Positions 35,318 through 46,133 are shown, numbered from the stretch's first letter. The stretch is 64,000 bases of DNA from Primulina eburnea (GCF_022965805.1 NC_133110.1:30252668-30316667), one strand, 5' to 3'. The notes: generated by a model not told the origin, from the sequence alone. Program-made: numbers and translations.

Positions 35318-37118
35318 TATGGTTACGTTTTTGTGTAGCAAATACAATATATATTATGTTGAGATCGATTTCTAACCGCATGAGTGTGTTTTTGCAACAA
35401 ATCGAGGGCCATGTTTGGGGAAAATTCGGGCAGCAAGTTGCTGCCCGTGTCGGGCAGCTCGGGCAGCCCGAGGGGCTGCCCGTTTCGGGCAGCTAGGGCA
35501 GCCCGAGGGGCTGCCCGAACAGCCCCATCATTTTAAATAAAAAAAAAAAATCTTTTTTGGTAAGTTGGCCGGAATCCGGCGACGGAGCTCCGGCGACGGC
35601 GATGACGACTAGGGTTTTCAAAATGTGTTTTGAAATATCAAAGTGTCATGGGCCTTGAATTGTTTGGCCATTGGATGGCTAACATGTTTGTGATTTTAAA
35701 TGGGCCAAAATGTTTTTGGTGAAAAATAAGTTTTTGGGCCCTTAAGTTTAAAATTACAAAAGTTGCAAATTTTTCTCATGAAGTAAATAATTTAAGTTGG
35801 ACTTTAATTATTTATAGTAAATGGTGATTTACAAGAAATTCGGTTATAAATAAATTAATTTGAAAGTAGACAAAGGTGTTTGTATACTTTGTTAATTTAG
35901 TTTATAATCGTGACGGTTAGTGATTGGATCAAGATATATAATATTGGATCAATTAATTATTGTGATAATTAATTGATGGTGTATGATATGTGATATTATG
36001 CATGAAGGATGATCAAAAGCCCAAGCCCAATTTGCTAGGTGTATGCTAGGATATTTTGTGTTGAATGATTGTAATAATTATCAATTTATAAAGTGGGCTT
36101 GGTTTATGGCCCGTTCCCACCCCATGAGATGTATCCCTATTTGCCATGGATATTTATTTGTAAATATTAGTATAGTGGATGATCAAGATTGGAAGATGGT
36201 GGCCATGATGATTATGAAGATCGAAGACATGTAAATATTGGAAGCTTATGTAAATGTTGCATTTGCATCCCGTGCATTTACCCTAGGATTGGACCTAGGT
36301 CCGTGTTTAGCTCACACGGACCGTTAGTATTGGGGCGATTGATCATCCTTGTTTGTTTACTGTTTATAATATATGCATGATATGTTATAAATAATGAGTA
36401 TGTGCGTTATTATTATGATAATAACAAAGTTGCATGAATCCGGCAAACATACGATCAAACATGGCGAGCTTTTAAAATAAAATTAATGATGAGACCTTTC
36501 AAAATTAAAAACCCTCATTTTGAATAAGATTCAAAATTAATATCAAGCCCGAAAAGGGGAATTATAAATTTGTTTATAATTTCCTTGTCTTCCATCGACA
36601 ATGGGTGCATGATGAACGCTACCCGTACTCGGGGCTCGGCTCATATTATTGGGGGGCCCTGGGTGCCGGAAAGCTGTGACATCCATTGACATGGTGATGT
36701 GAACTACGTGGAACTCCCATGATTTCGGCTCATATTATTGAGGGAACTCATGGCGACCGTCCATTAAGGTTCAACATCGATGGGTAAGGCTTGACACGTG
36801 AAGATGAACGACGTCATATTATTGGGTCCTAATCAAACGTGAGACAAAAGTTTACGTTAAGGGTTGCATTGTGATGCAATTGGAAACTACCTTTTAGGAA
36901 TTGTGATTGGCTGATATTATTCGGGATCACAATTCGCTAATTGGACCTTACGTACCTACTGAGGAAAGGAGTTTCCCGTTTTCACTAAAGGGTAGTGAAA
37001 GATGTCAAAACAGTGGGAGTAAATATTTATAAAGTTAAAGTCCATACTTTATATCTTACCAAATATTTAAAATAGTCATCAACATTTATCTGTTTTTACT
37101 TTTCAGTACAAATCGACA
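35318..37118 (+). other. Copia leader of J
   Basis: Non-coding, 1.8 kb. It has a GC hairpin cluster at 35427-35526 and repeated TCATATTATTG motifs at about 36640, 36730 and 36815, with a weaker one near 36913. Short frames here are not conserved in the sister copies. Confidence 0.75.
35427..35526 (+). repeat. GC-rich hairpin cluster in Copia leader (J)
   Basis: Starts with a 19-base near-perfect stem, CGGGCAGCAAGTTGCTGCCCG, then two copies of GGGCAGCCCGAGGGGCTGCCC separated by a short CGTTTCGGGCAGCTA stretch. It would form a multi-stem structure in the RNA. Confidence 0.85.
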
Positions 37119-37979
37119 ATGTCTTCGATGCGCAATTCGATATCTATAATACTCGACAAACACATATTAACTGGACCTAATTACCTCACTTGGCTAAGAA
37201 ATTTGAAAATAGTCTTAAATTCGGAAAGGGTAACATATACACTAACTCAGTCGCCCCCTGTTGAGGCTCCGACTGACTGCAATCCTGAGGAATTGCAGGC
37301 TTACAAGGAATGGTGTGACCATGACTTGATAGCCAGGTGTTATATGCTGACTTCTATGAACGATGAGCTACAGAGGCGTTTTGAGGGTGCAAAGAGTGCT
37401 GCTGACATTCATTTGCATCTCAAAGAGCTCTTTGGAGAGCAAACGCGTCCTCTTAGGCATGCTACCGTCAAGGAGCTGATCACTTTGCGCATGCGAGAGG
37501 GGACCTCGGTCCATGAGCATGGCCTAAAGGTGATCGGGCTCGTGGACAAGCTCGTTGGCATGGATCTGATCCTGCCTTCGGAGTTGACCACCGACATGTT
37601 GCTGTTATCGCTGCCTAGCTCATTTGATCCTTTTGTGGTGAACTTCAACATGAACAAGATGGAACCGACCCTTGAGGAGTTGGTGAACATGCTTGTTACG
37701 TTTGAATCCACCATCAAGAAAGAGAAGTTGGTTCTTTATGTGGGTTCTTCATCTGGTACGAAGATTGATCCACATGGGAAGGGAAAGAAGAGTTCTTTCC
37801 AACGTCCCGAGAAGAACGTGCCCTTGTTGAGGCAATCTCCGAACCCTGTTGAGGCAGCCAGACCGGTTAAGGCTGACAAGACTAATGATGTATGTCATCA
37901 CTGCAAGAAGCCTGGACATTGGAGGCGTAATTGCAAAGAATATCTTGCCCAGAAGTGTTCTGGAAACGGTATGTTCTAA
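37119..37979 (+). CDS. Copia gag of J (intact)
   Basis: 286 residues. N-terminal Copia gag domain with TGPNYLTWLRNLK near residues 20-35, ELFGEQTRPLRHATVKEL near the middle, a basic serine-rich linker, and an intact zinc knuckle, CHHCKKPGHWRRNC (about 37890-37935). It ends at TAA shortly after the knuckle, where B and H read on into the protease. The product is therefore Gag alone. This is the only plausible protein of this young element. The ATG is the first in frame after the leader and matches H and B. Confidence 0.9.
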   Translation: MSSMRNSISIILDKHILTGPNYLTWLRNLKIVLNSERVTYTLTQSPPVEAPTDCNPEELQAYKEWCDHDLIARCYMLTSMNDELQRRFEGAKSAADIHLHLKELFGEQTRPLRHATVKELITLRMREGTSVHEHGLKVIGLVDKLVGMDLILPSELTTDMLLLSLPSSFDPFVVNFNMNKMEPTLEELVNMLVTFESTIKKEKLVLYVGSSSGTKIDPHGKGKKSSFQRPEKNVPLLRQSPNPVEAARPVKADKTNDVCHHCKKPGHWRRNCKEYLAQKCSGNGMF

Positions 37980-40350
37980 ATTTAAGTAAACATTTTAATT
38001 AACTCTACTTCTTGGGTATTAGATACCGGTTGTGACTCACATCTCTGTAATGGGTTACAGGTGATGGGAAGAAGTAGGAAGCCTAAGGAAGGTGTGACCT
38101 TCTTGAGGATGGGCAATGGAGCAAGAGTTGCTGCCAAGGCTATTAAGGATGTTTACTTATTGTTGAACAATGACTTTAAGTTAATTTTAAGAGATGTTTT
38201 GTTTGTACCTGTTTGATGTAAAACATTGTTTCCATTTCTATTGTGATAAAAATGGATATTCTTGTTTATTTAGCAAAGGTGTTTGCAACATTTACAAGAA
38301 TGAATGTTTAATTGGTACTTGAGAACTTGAAAACGATCTCTATAACTTAAAAGTAAAAGATATTCTACTAAATGTCCATTCAAAGGCAGATACCATATGA
38401 GATATGGATGGGTAAGCCTCCCAAATATTCTTATCTTAGAATATGGGGAGCCCTGCTTATGTGAAGGTGGTAGTGGGAGATAAATTGGATTGTTGATCCA
38501 TTTTATGTTACTTTGTGGGATATCCAAGGAATTAAGTTGGATATCATTTCTATCATCCCCAAGAAACAAAAGTGTTTGTTTCTAGGAATGCAACCTTTTT
38601 GGAAAAGGATTTTCTATTGGATAGAAAAAGGGAGATGATAGAACTCGAAGAGGTTCGAGAGAAACCCACAATTATAGAACCCACACCCGATGAGCCAAGA
38701 GAGGAGATACAAGCTCCTAGCAGATACGAGAAAGTCTCGAGACCACTTATGAGGTATGGTCAGCTTCTTGAAGAAGGCCATGATGAGCCTAACCATGGAT
38801 GTGATCCATGGACCTTCAAGGAAGCGTTATCTGATGCCAATTCATCCAAGTGACTTGAAGAAATGGAATCTGAGATGAATTCCATGCATTCGAACCAAGT
38901 GTAGGATCTTGTGGATCCACCTGTGGGAACTGTTCCCATAGGGACTTGGGGCGGATGGGAAGGTATTGACTTTCAAGGCGCGATTGGTGGCAAAAGGATG
39001 TACTCAAAGACAAGGAGTTGACTTTGAGGAAACCTTTTCCCAGTCGTAATGTTCAAGTCCATAAGGATTTTGCTAGCCATAGCTGCATGGTATGACTATG
39101 AGATATGGCAGATGGATGTTAAGACAGTCTTTCTTAATGGGGATTTTAAGAAAGTGATTTACATGTCTCAACCTGAAGGGTTTACATCTATCGGAAGTGA
39201 GCATATGGTATGTAAACTTCAGAGATCTATTTATGATCTAAAGCAGGCATCAAGGAGTTGGAACCTTAGATTCGATAGTACAATCAAAGAATTTGATTTA
39301 CTAAGAATCATGAGGGACCCTGTGTGTATAAGAAGGTCAGTGGGAGTGTTGTGACATTCCTGGTGTTATATGTTGATGACATTCTACTCATTGGGAATGA
39401 TGTAGGAATGTTGCAATCAGCTGAGATATGGTTAGCGAGTAAGTTCTCGATGCAGGACTTGGGTGAAGCATCTTTTGTATTGGGATACATATCTATAGAG
39501 ATAGATCGAAAAGATGGCTTGGTCTCACCCAGTCCACATACATGATACCATCGTGAAGCGGTTCTCGATGGATGCGTCCTTGAGAGGACATCTACCAATG
39601 TGTCATGGCGTGTCCCTATCCAAGTCTGTCTCCTGAGACTGATGCAGAGATAGTGACGATGACACGCATTCCGTATGCTTCGGCAATTGGTAACATCATG
39701 TATGGGATGATATCTACACGTCCTGACGTGGCGTTTTCACTATGTGTAGTGAAAAGATATCAATCGAACCCCGGTCTTCCACAACTAGAAAGCTGTGAAA
39801 GACATCCTCAAGTTGTGAGAAGGACCAATAAGTTGTTCTTGGTCTATGGGGTAGAGAACTGAAATTGGAAGGCTATACCGACTCTAGCTTCCAAAGCGAT
39901 ATCGATAACTCGAAGTCAACCTCTAGTTTCGTATTCATGCTCAACGGTGCTGCTGTCTCTTGGAAGAGTTCCAAGCAAGACAATATTACGGATTCCAGCA
40001 CAGAGGCCGAATACATTGCTGCATCAGATGCAGCAAGAGAGGCTGTTTGGATAAGGAATTTCGTCCAAGAGTTGGACGTCATTCCTAATGGAATTGCTCC
40101 TATCCCGATGTTGTGTGACAACACGGGAGCTATAGCTCAAGCAAAGGAGCCAAGGTCTCATCAGAAATCCAAACTAGTATTGAGAAAGTACAACATCCTC
40201 GGAGAGATTGTGGAAAGAAGAGTAGTGTCTATTGACAAAGTCGGCTCCACAGATTATGTTGTTGATCCACTAGCTAAGCCTTTACCTGGACCATTGTTCG
40301 ACAAGCATCGCGAATCAATGGGTTTTAAGCATAAGGGTAGTTGGCTCTAG
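37980..40350 (+). pseudogene. Copia pol remnant of J, integrase core deleted
   Basis: After gag there is a protease remnant with DTGCDSH (about 38020-38045), then a pre-integrase remnant. A junction near 38360-38400 joins directly to the sequence that normally follows the integrase core (EIWMGKP-like). About 0.9 kb, with the HHCC finger and DDE core, is missing. RT remnants: MDVKTVFLN (about 39110), YVDDILLIGND (about 39370-39400). RNase H frame 39865-40350 with [17 protein letters not shown]. Lesions include stops near 38853 and 38903, a short deletion near 38945, and a lost base near 39480. Confidence 0.88.
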
Positions 40351-40364
40351 TGCAAGTGGGAGAT
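40351..40364 (+). promoter_or_regulatory. Polypurine tract of J
   Basis: GTGCAAGTGGGAGAT immediately upstream of the 3' LTR; conserved in H (59133-59147) and in complement in B (3914-3928). Confidence 0.8.
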
Positions 40365-42517
40365 TGTTAGAGTAGGTGCCCGTCGAGCCAAGTGTTGGCC
40401 GAGTGTTCACAATGAAACTCTATGAATAAGCAGTCTTTATTTTAATAATATTTGAAATTATTACTTTGGCAAATCTTTATCTGTATACCCATGCTAGCTG
40501 CATAGATAAAGCCCTTGAATATACAAATAGTAGAAAGAATATGAGATGCTCATATGATGAGTATCATGAAACTCATATTTGTAATACTGTATATTCTAAA
40601 CGGTTCCTAGTCGATTCAGCCGCCACTAAGAAGGATATAGGCCGCTCGAGTTAGAGACTAGTATCTGCGATGTGAGTACCATGTTTCATTGGTAGGGGAC
40701 ATTGTGATGTCCGAACATGCAGATAGGTGCTCCTTGTAGAGTGCACTGAACAACCCTCCATAAAAGGACTTTCCAAGTGGTTCTCACTTATCGAGTGGAA
40801 AAGTCCTGGTTTATGGTTGTACAGAATTAGTCCTTATGACCCGGGACAACATTGAGACTCTATGTGCTAGAATTACACTTTGACTTGTTTACCGACTCTC
40901 ATGGGGTCATCAGGTGGCAAGGTTGGGTGTTCTGTCGAAACACATAGGAGTCGATGCATTGTAGTCGGGGATTCACCGCTTACCTTCGGGTATGGATATC
41001 CTATGTGTTATCATGTGTATGTAGATCGAAATCTCTGGCCAGAGTATGGTTGTAATTATGAAAGGTGTTTCATAGATTACACCATCGATGCAACTACGAC
41101 ATGACACATAGTATCGATTCATTGACAACTCTCGATAAACCAATGGTTGTCGAATCGATCGGGATATATGAGTTGAAGGGACCGTACTGTACGCTAACCA
41201 TAATTGAATGGTTCTTGCAGGCACTATCATGTGATACCTAGGGAATCACGTAAGCGATGCTGCTAGGCGTTTAACGTGATTGGTTGGGTACTATCAGACT
41301 TGAGTTCTGACGTTCTTACTATCAAAGAGTTGATAAGTAAGAATGGAGCAATTGGGGTATGCTCGAATAAGGACATGTTTAGTCCGAATCACATGGAGAT
41401 GTGAACCCACGGCTAGTTGTATCAATGAACCATTGAGGGCCACACAAGTACTAGCTTTGTAAATCCCGATGAGAAGTAAAAATAGTTCAATGTGTTGAAC
41501 GGCTTATAAAGGAGTTTATAAGCGTAAGGAAAATTAGAAGTATGACTTCTATAAAGGAGAAAATAGTTCAAAGTGTTGAACGGCTTATAAATGTGTTTAT
41601 AAGTGTAAAGAAAAATAGAAGTATGACTTCTATGAGAGAAATGTAAATTTTGATTTATGGAAGTGTTCCTAAATTAAAATTTGGCCAAGTGACTAATGTT
41701 TTTGAAAATTGTGATTTTCATAAACATTATTATGGACTAAATTAAATTAATTCAAGTGTTGAATTAATTAAACACTAGTGGGCCTAGTAGAGCCCAAATA
41801 ATTAAATTAATTCAAGTGTTGGATTAATTAAATAATATTGAGTCTAGTAGAGCTCAATTAAAATAATTATTTAACTAGTGGGACTTGGGTAAATTCAAGT
41901 AATGTTTAATTAGTCTCAAATATGTTTGAGATAATTAAATTTAGTCCAAAGTTTTTAATTTGATTAAAAACTATATTGTATGCATGCATGGGAGGTGAAG
42001 GGTTGGAGATTACTTTTGAATAAAATATTGGCATGGCATGCCACTTTTTGGATCAACTTTTTGCAACCCCAAGAGAACTCTTCCCTCCTCCATTACACAT
42101 GCATATGGCCGAAACCTCACCTCCAATTCTCTCCCAAGATTTTTCTCCATTTTGTTCTTCAAATTGTTGAAGAATAAAATACTTCTCTTTGATAAATCTT
42201 CTTGTTTTTCTAGTGCAAAACAAGAAGGGATTTACCTAGTTAGTGGTGGGCTTGATTTTGAAGGAAAGAACTCAAAGAAAAGGAGGAGCTTGTAGATTTC
42301 TTCATGCCATTCAAGAGCCAAGTTGTTTACAACTTGGTTGGTGCCATCATCAATCTCTTGAGATTGATAGGTAACGATTTTCTAACACCCTATGAATGTC
42401 ATTATGTGTGTTTTTGTATTTGTTGCACAAAGAAATGGGGTGGCCGAAATTTTCCTCATAAAATTCGATTTTTGTGCTTCCGTTGCGTTTCCGGCCACCG
42501 TAACCGGTCCGCTTTCA
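40365..42517 (+). repeat. LTR of J, 3' copy
   Basis: 2153 bp, differing from the 5' copy at two sites by my reading. It ends CTTTCA and is followed by the CAGAC target duplication. Confidence 0.95.
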
Positions 42518-43617
42518 CAGACATGACAACAGCCGGATAACTCCGGTGAGAACAAATCCCAGTATAAAACATGGATGCATGCAATGTAATAAATCAAGTA
42601 CAAAAGCATGGCATATATCAATTAACATGAATTATAATCTAAGACATGTAAAAGAATACAAATCTGTATTCAAACTCTGATTCTTGACTCGATTCATTTC
42701 TACTCTAGGGATCCCGGTGTGAATAAGACGGTCTGTCACCTACCCAACCACTCGGGGTGACGGTACGTCTTATTCCTAGACTTCGGTCAACTCTGTATCG
42801 AGGGTCTACACATAGAGAATATCTACTACTATGCGTCGATACACCGAAACGTCTAGTTTTGGCCGATCTGCCAATATCTCCTATCTCAGGACTCGAATAT
42901 AAATCAATAAACAAGACATTACATAATCAAATGTAATAACAATCTAGTATGTGATTTAGGGAGACTCGTATCAAATCTGAATCGAGTTGTGCAATCCCGT
43001 GACCACATGAATTATACCTTTCTAGTCGAACAATCGGTCGTAGACGAGTTCTCGAATGCAATATAGCCAATACAAATCTGAAATGGCAATATGAAGACAC
43101 ATTCTATCAAAATACATCTCAATCAACTCAATGTACAAATCTGTAAATGATTTCAATGCAATTCAACGGCGTAACGGCGTAGTCTCGCGATACCGATAAC
43201 TCGATCTCAACATATATCAACAATATACAGTCCTCAACTCATCATCATCATCATAAGCATAGGACAATACTCAAAATCTGTATCACTTCAATCTACACAT
43301 GCTGGAAATTAACAACTGTAGCATATAACATCCGTTTCTTGATCCGGTTGCGAATATAACATGCTCAATACCTCAAGAACACAAGATAACCAACATATTA
43401 CACTTTTCCAAACATCTATAATTCAAACCATACTGAAACTGAAAGAAACTTACATCCCCTTGAAGCTAACGATGAGAGGAGCTCAAAATCGAAATCGGAT
43501 TAAAGTTTGGATGTATGAATTTTACAAAATCACAATTTAAAAGCATGAGGAATAAAGCTTTCTCTCTCCCTGGAATCCTCCGGTTCTTGCTCCTGAATGA
43601 GGAGAAACGAGACACCT

Positions 43618-43626
43618 CTATTTATA
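43618..43626 (-). promoter_or_regulatory. TATA box of C 5' LTR
   Basis: Complement TATAAATAG followed by AGGTG, a canonical plant core promoter, about 50 bp downstream of the dyad array on the element strand. The same box is at 27520-27528 in the 3' LTR. Compare TATAAATAGAGGCG in G. Confidence 0.75.
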
Positions 43627-43674
43627 TCTTGCATGTTATATAACACATGGCTCATTCTTCAAAGGGCACGCATG

Positions 43675-43906
43675 ACCGCGGGTGCGGTGGCTCAGGAACG
43701 CGGGTGCGCTGTGCCCACGGAATGCCTAACATTTTTCCGGAATTCTCCGACCGCGGTGCGGTCATTGCAGGACCGCGGGTGCGGTCTTGCTTGCACCGCG
43801 AGTGCGGTCTTGCTTGCACCGCGAGTGCGGTCTTGCTTCGCACAAATCCACCAACTTTCTGTCAATGCACCGCGGGTACTGTGTCTCCTAGCACCGCGGG
43901 TGCGGT
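43675..43906 (-). repeat. ACCGCACCCGCGGT dyad array in C right LTR
   Basis: Eight units, three exact. Two units with ACCGCGAGTGCGGT replace different ones in the left LTR, and one unit has lost a base. The number of units is kept although the units themselves have changed. Confidence 0.85.
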
Positions 43907-44040
43907 GTAGCTTCGGCCATGCTCGCTCAAAATTCCATAATTCATGCAATAGTTTCTACTTTCATCTTATAACATGCATTCTCCTATCTTCCAAGTCTCT
44001 CATGCGAATGAAAACTCAAAATCTCGAGCCTTACAAGTCC

Positions 44041-44916
44041 ATAATAATGTTTATGAAAATCACAATTTTCAAATACATTATTCACTTGGCCAAATTTTAA
44101 TTTAGGAACACTTCCATAAATCAAAATTTACATTTCTGTCATAGAAGTCATACTTCTATTTTTCTTTACGCTTATAAACTCATTTATAAGCCGTTCAACA
44201 CATTGAACTATTTTCTCCTTTATAGAAGTCATACTTCTAATTTTCCTTGCGCTTATAAACTCCTTTATAAGCCATTCAACACATTGAACTATTTTTACTT
44301 CTCAACGGGATCTAGAAAGCTAGTACTTGTGTGGCCCTCAATGGTTCATTGATACAACTAGCCGTGGGTTCACATCTCCATGTGATTCGGACTAAACATG
44401 TCCTTATATGAGCATACCCCAATTGCTCCATTCTTATTTATCAACTCCTTGATAATAAGAACGTCAGAACTCAAGTCTGATAGTACCCAACTAATCATGT
44501 TAAATGCCTAGCAGCATCGCTTACATCATTCCCTAGGTATCAAATGATAGTTCCTGCAAGAACCATTCAATTATGGTTAGCGTACAGTACGGTCCCTTCA
44601 ACTCGTATATCCCGATGGATTCGACAACCATTGGTTTATCGAGAGTTGTCAATGAATCGATACTACGTGTCATGTCGTAGTTGCATCGATGGTGTAATCT
44701 ATGAAACCCCTTTCATAATTACCACCATACTCCGGCCAGAGATTTCAACCTACTAACACATGATAACACATAGGATATCCATACCCGAAGGTAAGCGGTG
44801 AATCCCCGACTACAATGCATCGACTCCTATGTGTTTCGACAGAACACCCAACCTTGCCACCTGATGACCCCATGAGAGTCGGTAAACAAGTCAAAGTGTA
44901 ATTCTAGCACATAGAG
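44041..44916 (-). repeat. Copia 5' LTR of copy B, segment 2
   Basis: Continuation of the LTR from 9754, including two units of the triple-dyad module (44140-44310). Cut at 44916 by element G. Confidence 0.9.
44912..44916. repeat. Target site duplication of element G (TAGAG)
   Basis: TAGAG precedes the TG at 44917 and recurs at 51959-51963 after the terminal CA. The empty site is visible in the LTRs of J. Confidence 0.95.
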
Positions 44917-44974
44917 TGTAGTATCCCGATGCCTAATTTGAGTTAATTATTGGATTAATTATATTTCGGTGGGA

Positions 44975-45186
44975 TCGGAAGGACCGAACCGGGTTCGGAT
45001 CGTCCGAGACAGGTGGCTGGACACGTTGAAGACATGCAGGGTTCGGATCGTCCGATCAGGGTTCGGATCGTCCGAGACAGGTGGCTGGACACGTGGAAGA
45101 CATGCAGGGTTCGGATCGTCCGATCGGGGTTCGGAAGGTCCGAAGTGTACCGGATCGGATCTTCCGAAGTGGATCGGATCTACCGA
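44975..45186 (+). repeat. TCGGA-N3-TCCGA dyad array in G 5' LTR
   Basis: Eight dyads of the form TCGGA, three bases, TCCGA (for example TCGGATCGTCCGA four times), some with one mismatch. A 68-bp direct repeat (44993-45060, 45061-45128) carries four of them. The array ends nine bases before the TATA box. Confidence 0.85.
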
Positions 45187-45194
45187 TCGTTGTC

Positions 45195-45203
45195 TATAAA
45201 TAG
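45195..45203 (+). promoter_or_regulatory. TATA box of G 5' LTR
   Basis: TATAAATAG followed by AGGCG, a canonical plant TATA context. Transcription would start about 30 bp downstream. The same box is at 51036-51044 in the 3' LTR. Confidence 0.8.
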
Positions 45204-46121
45204 AGGCGCGAGGCTTCACTTTTTACTCGCCAATTCCGAGTGTTCCAGAGCGTTTTAGTCGTTTCTGATGGGTTTCTAGTCTTTTCCCGAGGTTCAGGCA
45301 CTAGCGGGGAGCTACTGGTTTTGTAGCGGAGCTGTGCTCTAGTTGGGAGCTAGCGGCATCAGTGGGCTGAATACGGACGCAGGCTTGATTCTAGGGCTGA
45401 TTGCTAGGATCTACTGGTTTGAGGTACGAAAGTACTATCCGAGATAGCAGGATTGAGTATACTTTACTATGTGTTGCATGTTTATATGTTGCATTATTAT
45501 CTGTCATATGATGCATGGTTTATTATGCGGCATTTGCATAATCATGTTGGGCCTGATTATCTTTGAGATAGCCTGTTGAGAGGGTGCTCAGCCCTCGTTT
45601 GTTGTGGATGGTTGGACCCCGTTGGCCGACAGTGGTCAGGTCACCGGTATATCCACAGGTTTATTTTGGTATGGGAGCCACCTCCTGGTGCGACGGCGCA
45701 GAGTGCTACATACCTTGACGTCATTTACCTGAGCAGTATTTCGTTATACCCAGATCCTGGTATCCAGTACATTTTGCATACATGCATGTCATAGTCTTGT
45801 ATACTCATGCTTTCGGTGCTGAGCGTTTTATGCTCACGTCCTCGGTTTATCTCTGTTTTGGACACCCTATTCGATGGGGCAGGTCTCAGGTTGGACGGTC
45901 CAGGAGGGAGTGGACAGGGAGCTGGCAGAGGTTAACTTGTAGTTGTTGGTATTTGTTCTTGGAATTTAGTTCGATCTGGTTGTTTAAGTATTTTGTACTT
46001 ACAGATTCGATTGGGTTGTATTACTGTTTTTCCGCTGTTTACCTGATTCAGTTTTAAATGTTAAATTTTGCATGCTTAAGATCTGATTAGTAGGTGATTC
46101 TGGAACGGGTCACTACATTTA

Positions 46122-46133
46122 TGGTATCAGAGC
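46122..46133 (+). promoter_or_regulatory. Primer binding site (initiator Met-tRNA) of G
   Basis: TGGTATCAGAGC, exact, four bases after the LTR end at 46117. Confidence 0.93.

Larger units (their letters stand above)
33151..42517 (+). mobile_element. Young, integrase-less Copia copy J
   Basis: Complete 9367-bp element with LTRs 33151-35303 and 40365-42517, each 2153 bp, and perfect CAGAC target duplications. By eye the LTRs differ at two sites only (near 33385 and 34109), so the insertion is very recent. Gag is open. The integrase core is deleted, and RT/RNase H carry stops, frameshifts and small deletions, several shared with B and H. It must therefore have been inserted by enzymes supplied in trans. 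Confidence 0.95.
9755..44035 (-). mobile_element. Ty3/Gypsy chromovirus C, interrupted by D (with E) and J
   Basis: Minus-strand element. Its 3' LTR is 9755-10761 plus 27100-27935 (1843 bp). The internal region is 27936-32819, and the 5' LTR is 32820-33150 plus 42523-44035 (1844 bp). LTRs begin TGTAAGGCTCGAG and end CCCCACA on the element's strand. I count roughly 40 differences between them (about 2%), the most of any chromovirus here, consistent with being the host of D and J. Gag-pol is one frame with four nonsense codons. The chromodomain-like tail and iMet primer place it with Tekay/Del chromoviruses. Confidence 0.92.
42523..44035 (-). repeat. LTR of C, right copy, segment 2
   Basis: Remainder of the 5' LTR of C after J. 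It holds the TATAAATAG box and dyad array, and ends TTACA at 44035 with AGTCC beyond. Confidence 0.92.
44917..46117 (+). repeat. LTR of G, 5' copy
   Basis: TGTAGTATCCCG...GGTCACTACA. It has the dyad array 44975-45186 and TATA box 45195-45203, so U3 is about 300 bp. Confidence 0.95.

Noticed and set aside
36043..36234. 63-codon leader frame (MLGYFVLND...) conserved between J and H (54827-55018)
   Set aside because: The corresponding stretch in copy B carries a stop after NNYQ, so the frame is not maintained. The match between J and H reflects recent common descent of the whole leader.
33151..42517. J as an autonomous Copia element because of its near-identical LTRs
   Set aside because: Integrase core is missing, the protease is truncated by the stop after gag, and RT/RNase H contain stops and frameshifts.
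44969..45219. Frames through the G dyad array on both strands
   Set aside because: Open only through the repeated GGTTCGGATCGTCCGA units and upstream of the TATA box; not transcribed as a message from this promoter.
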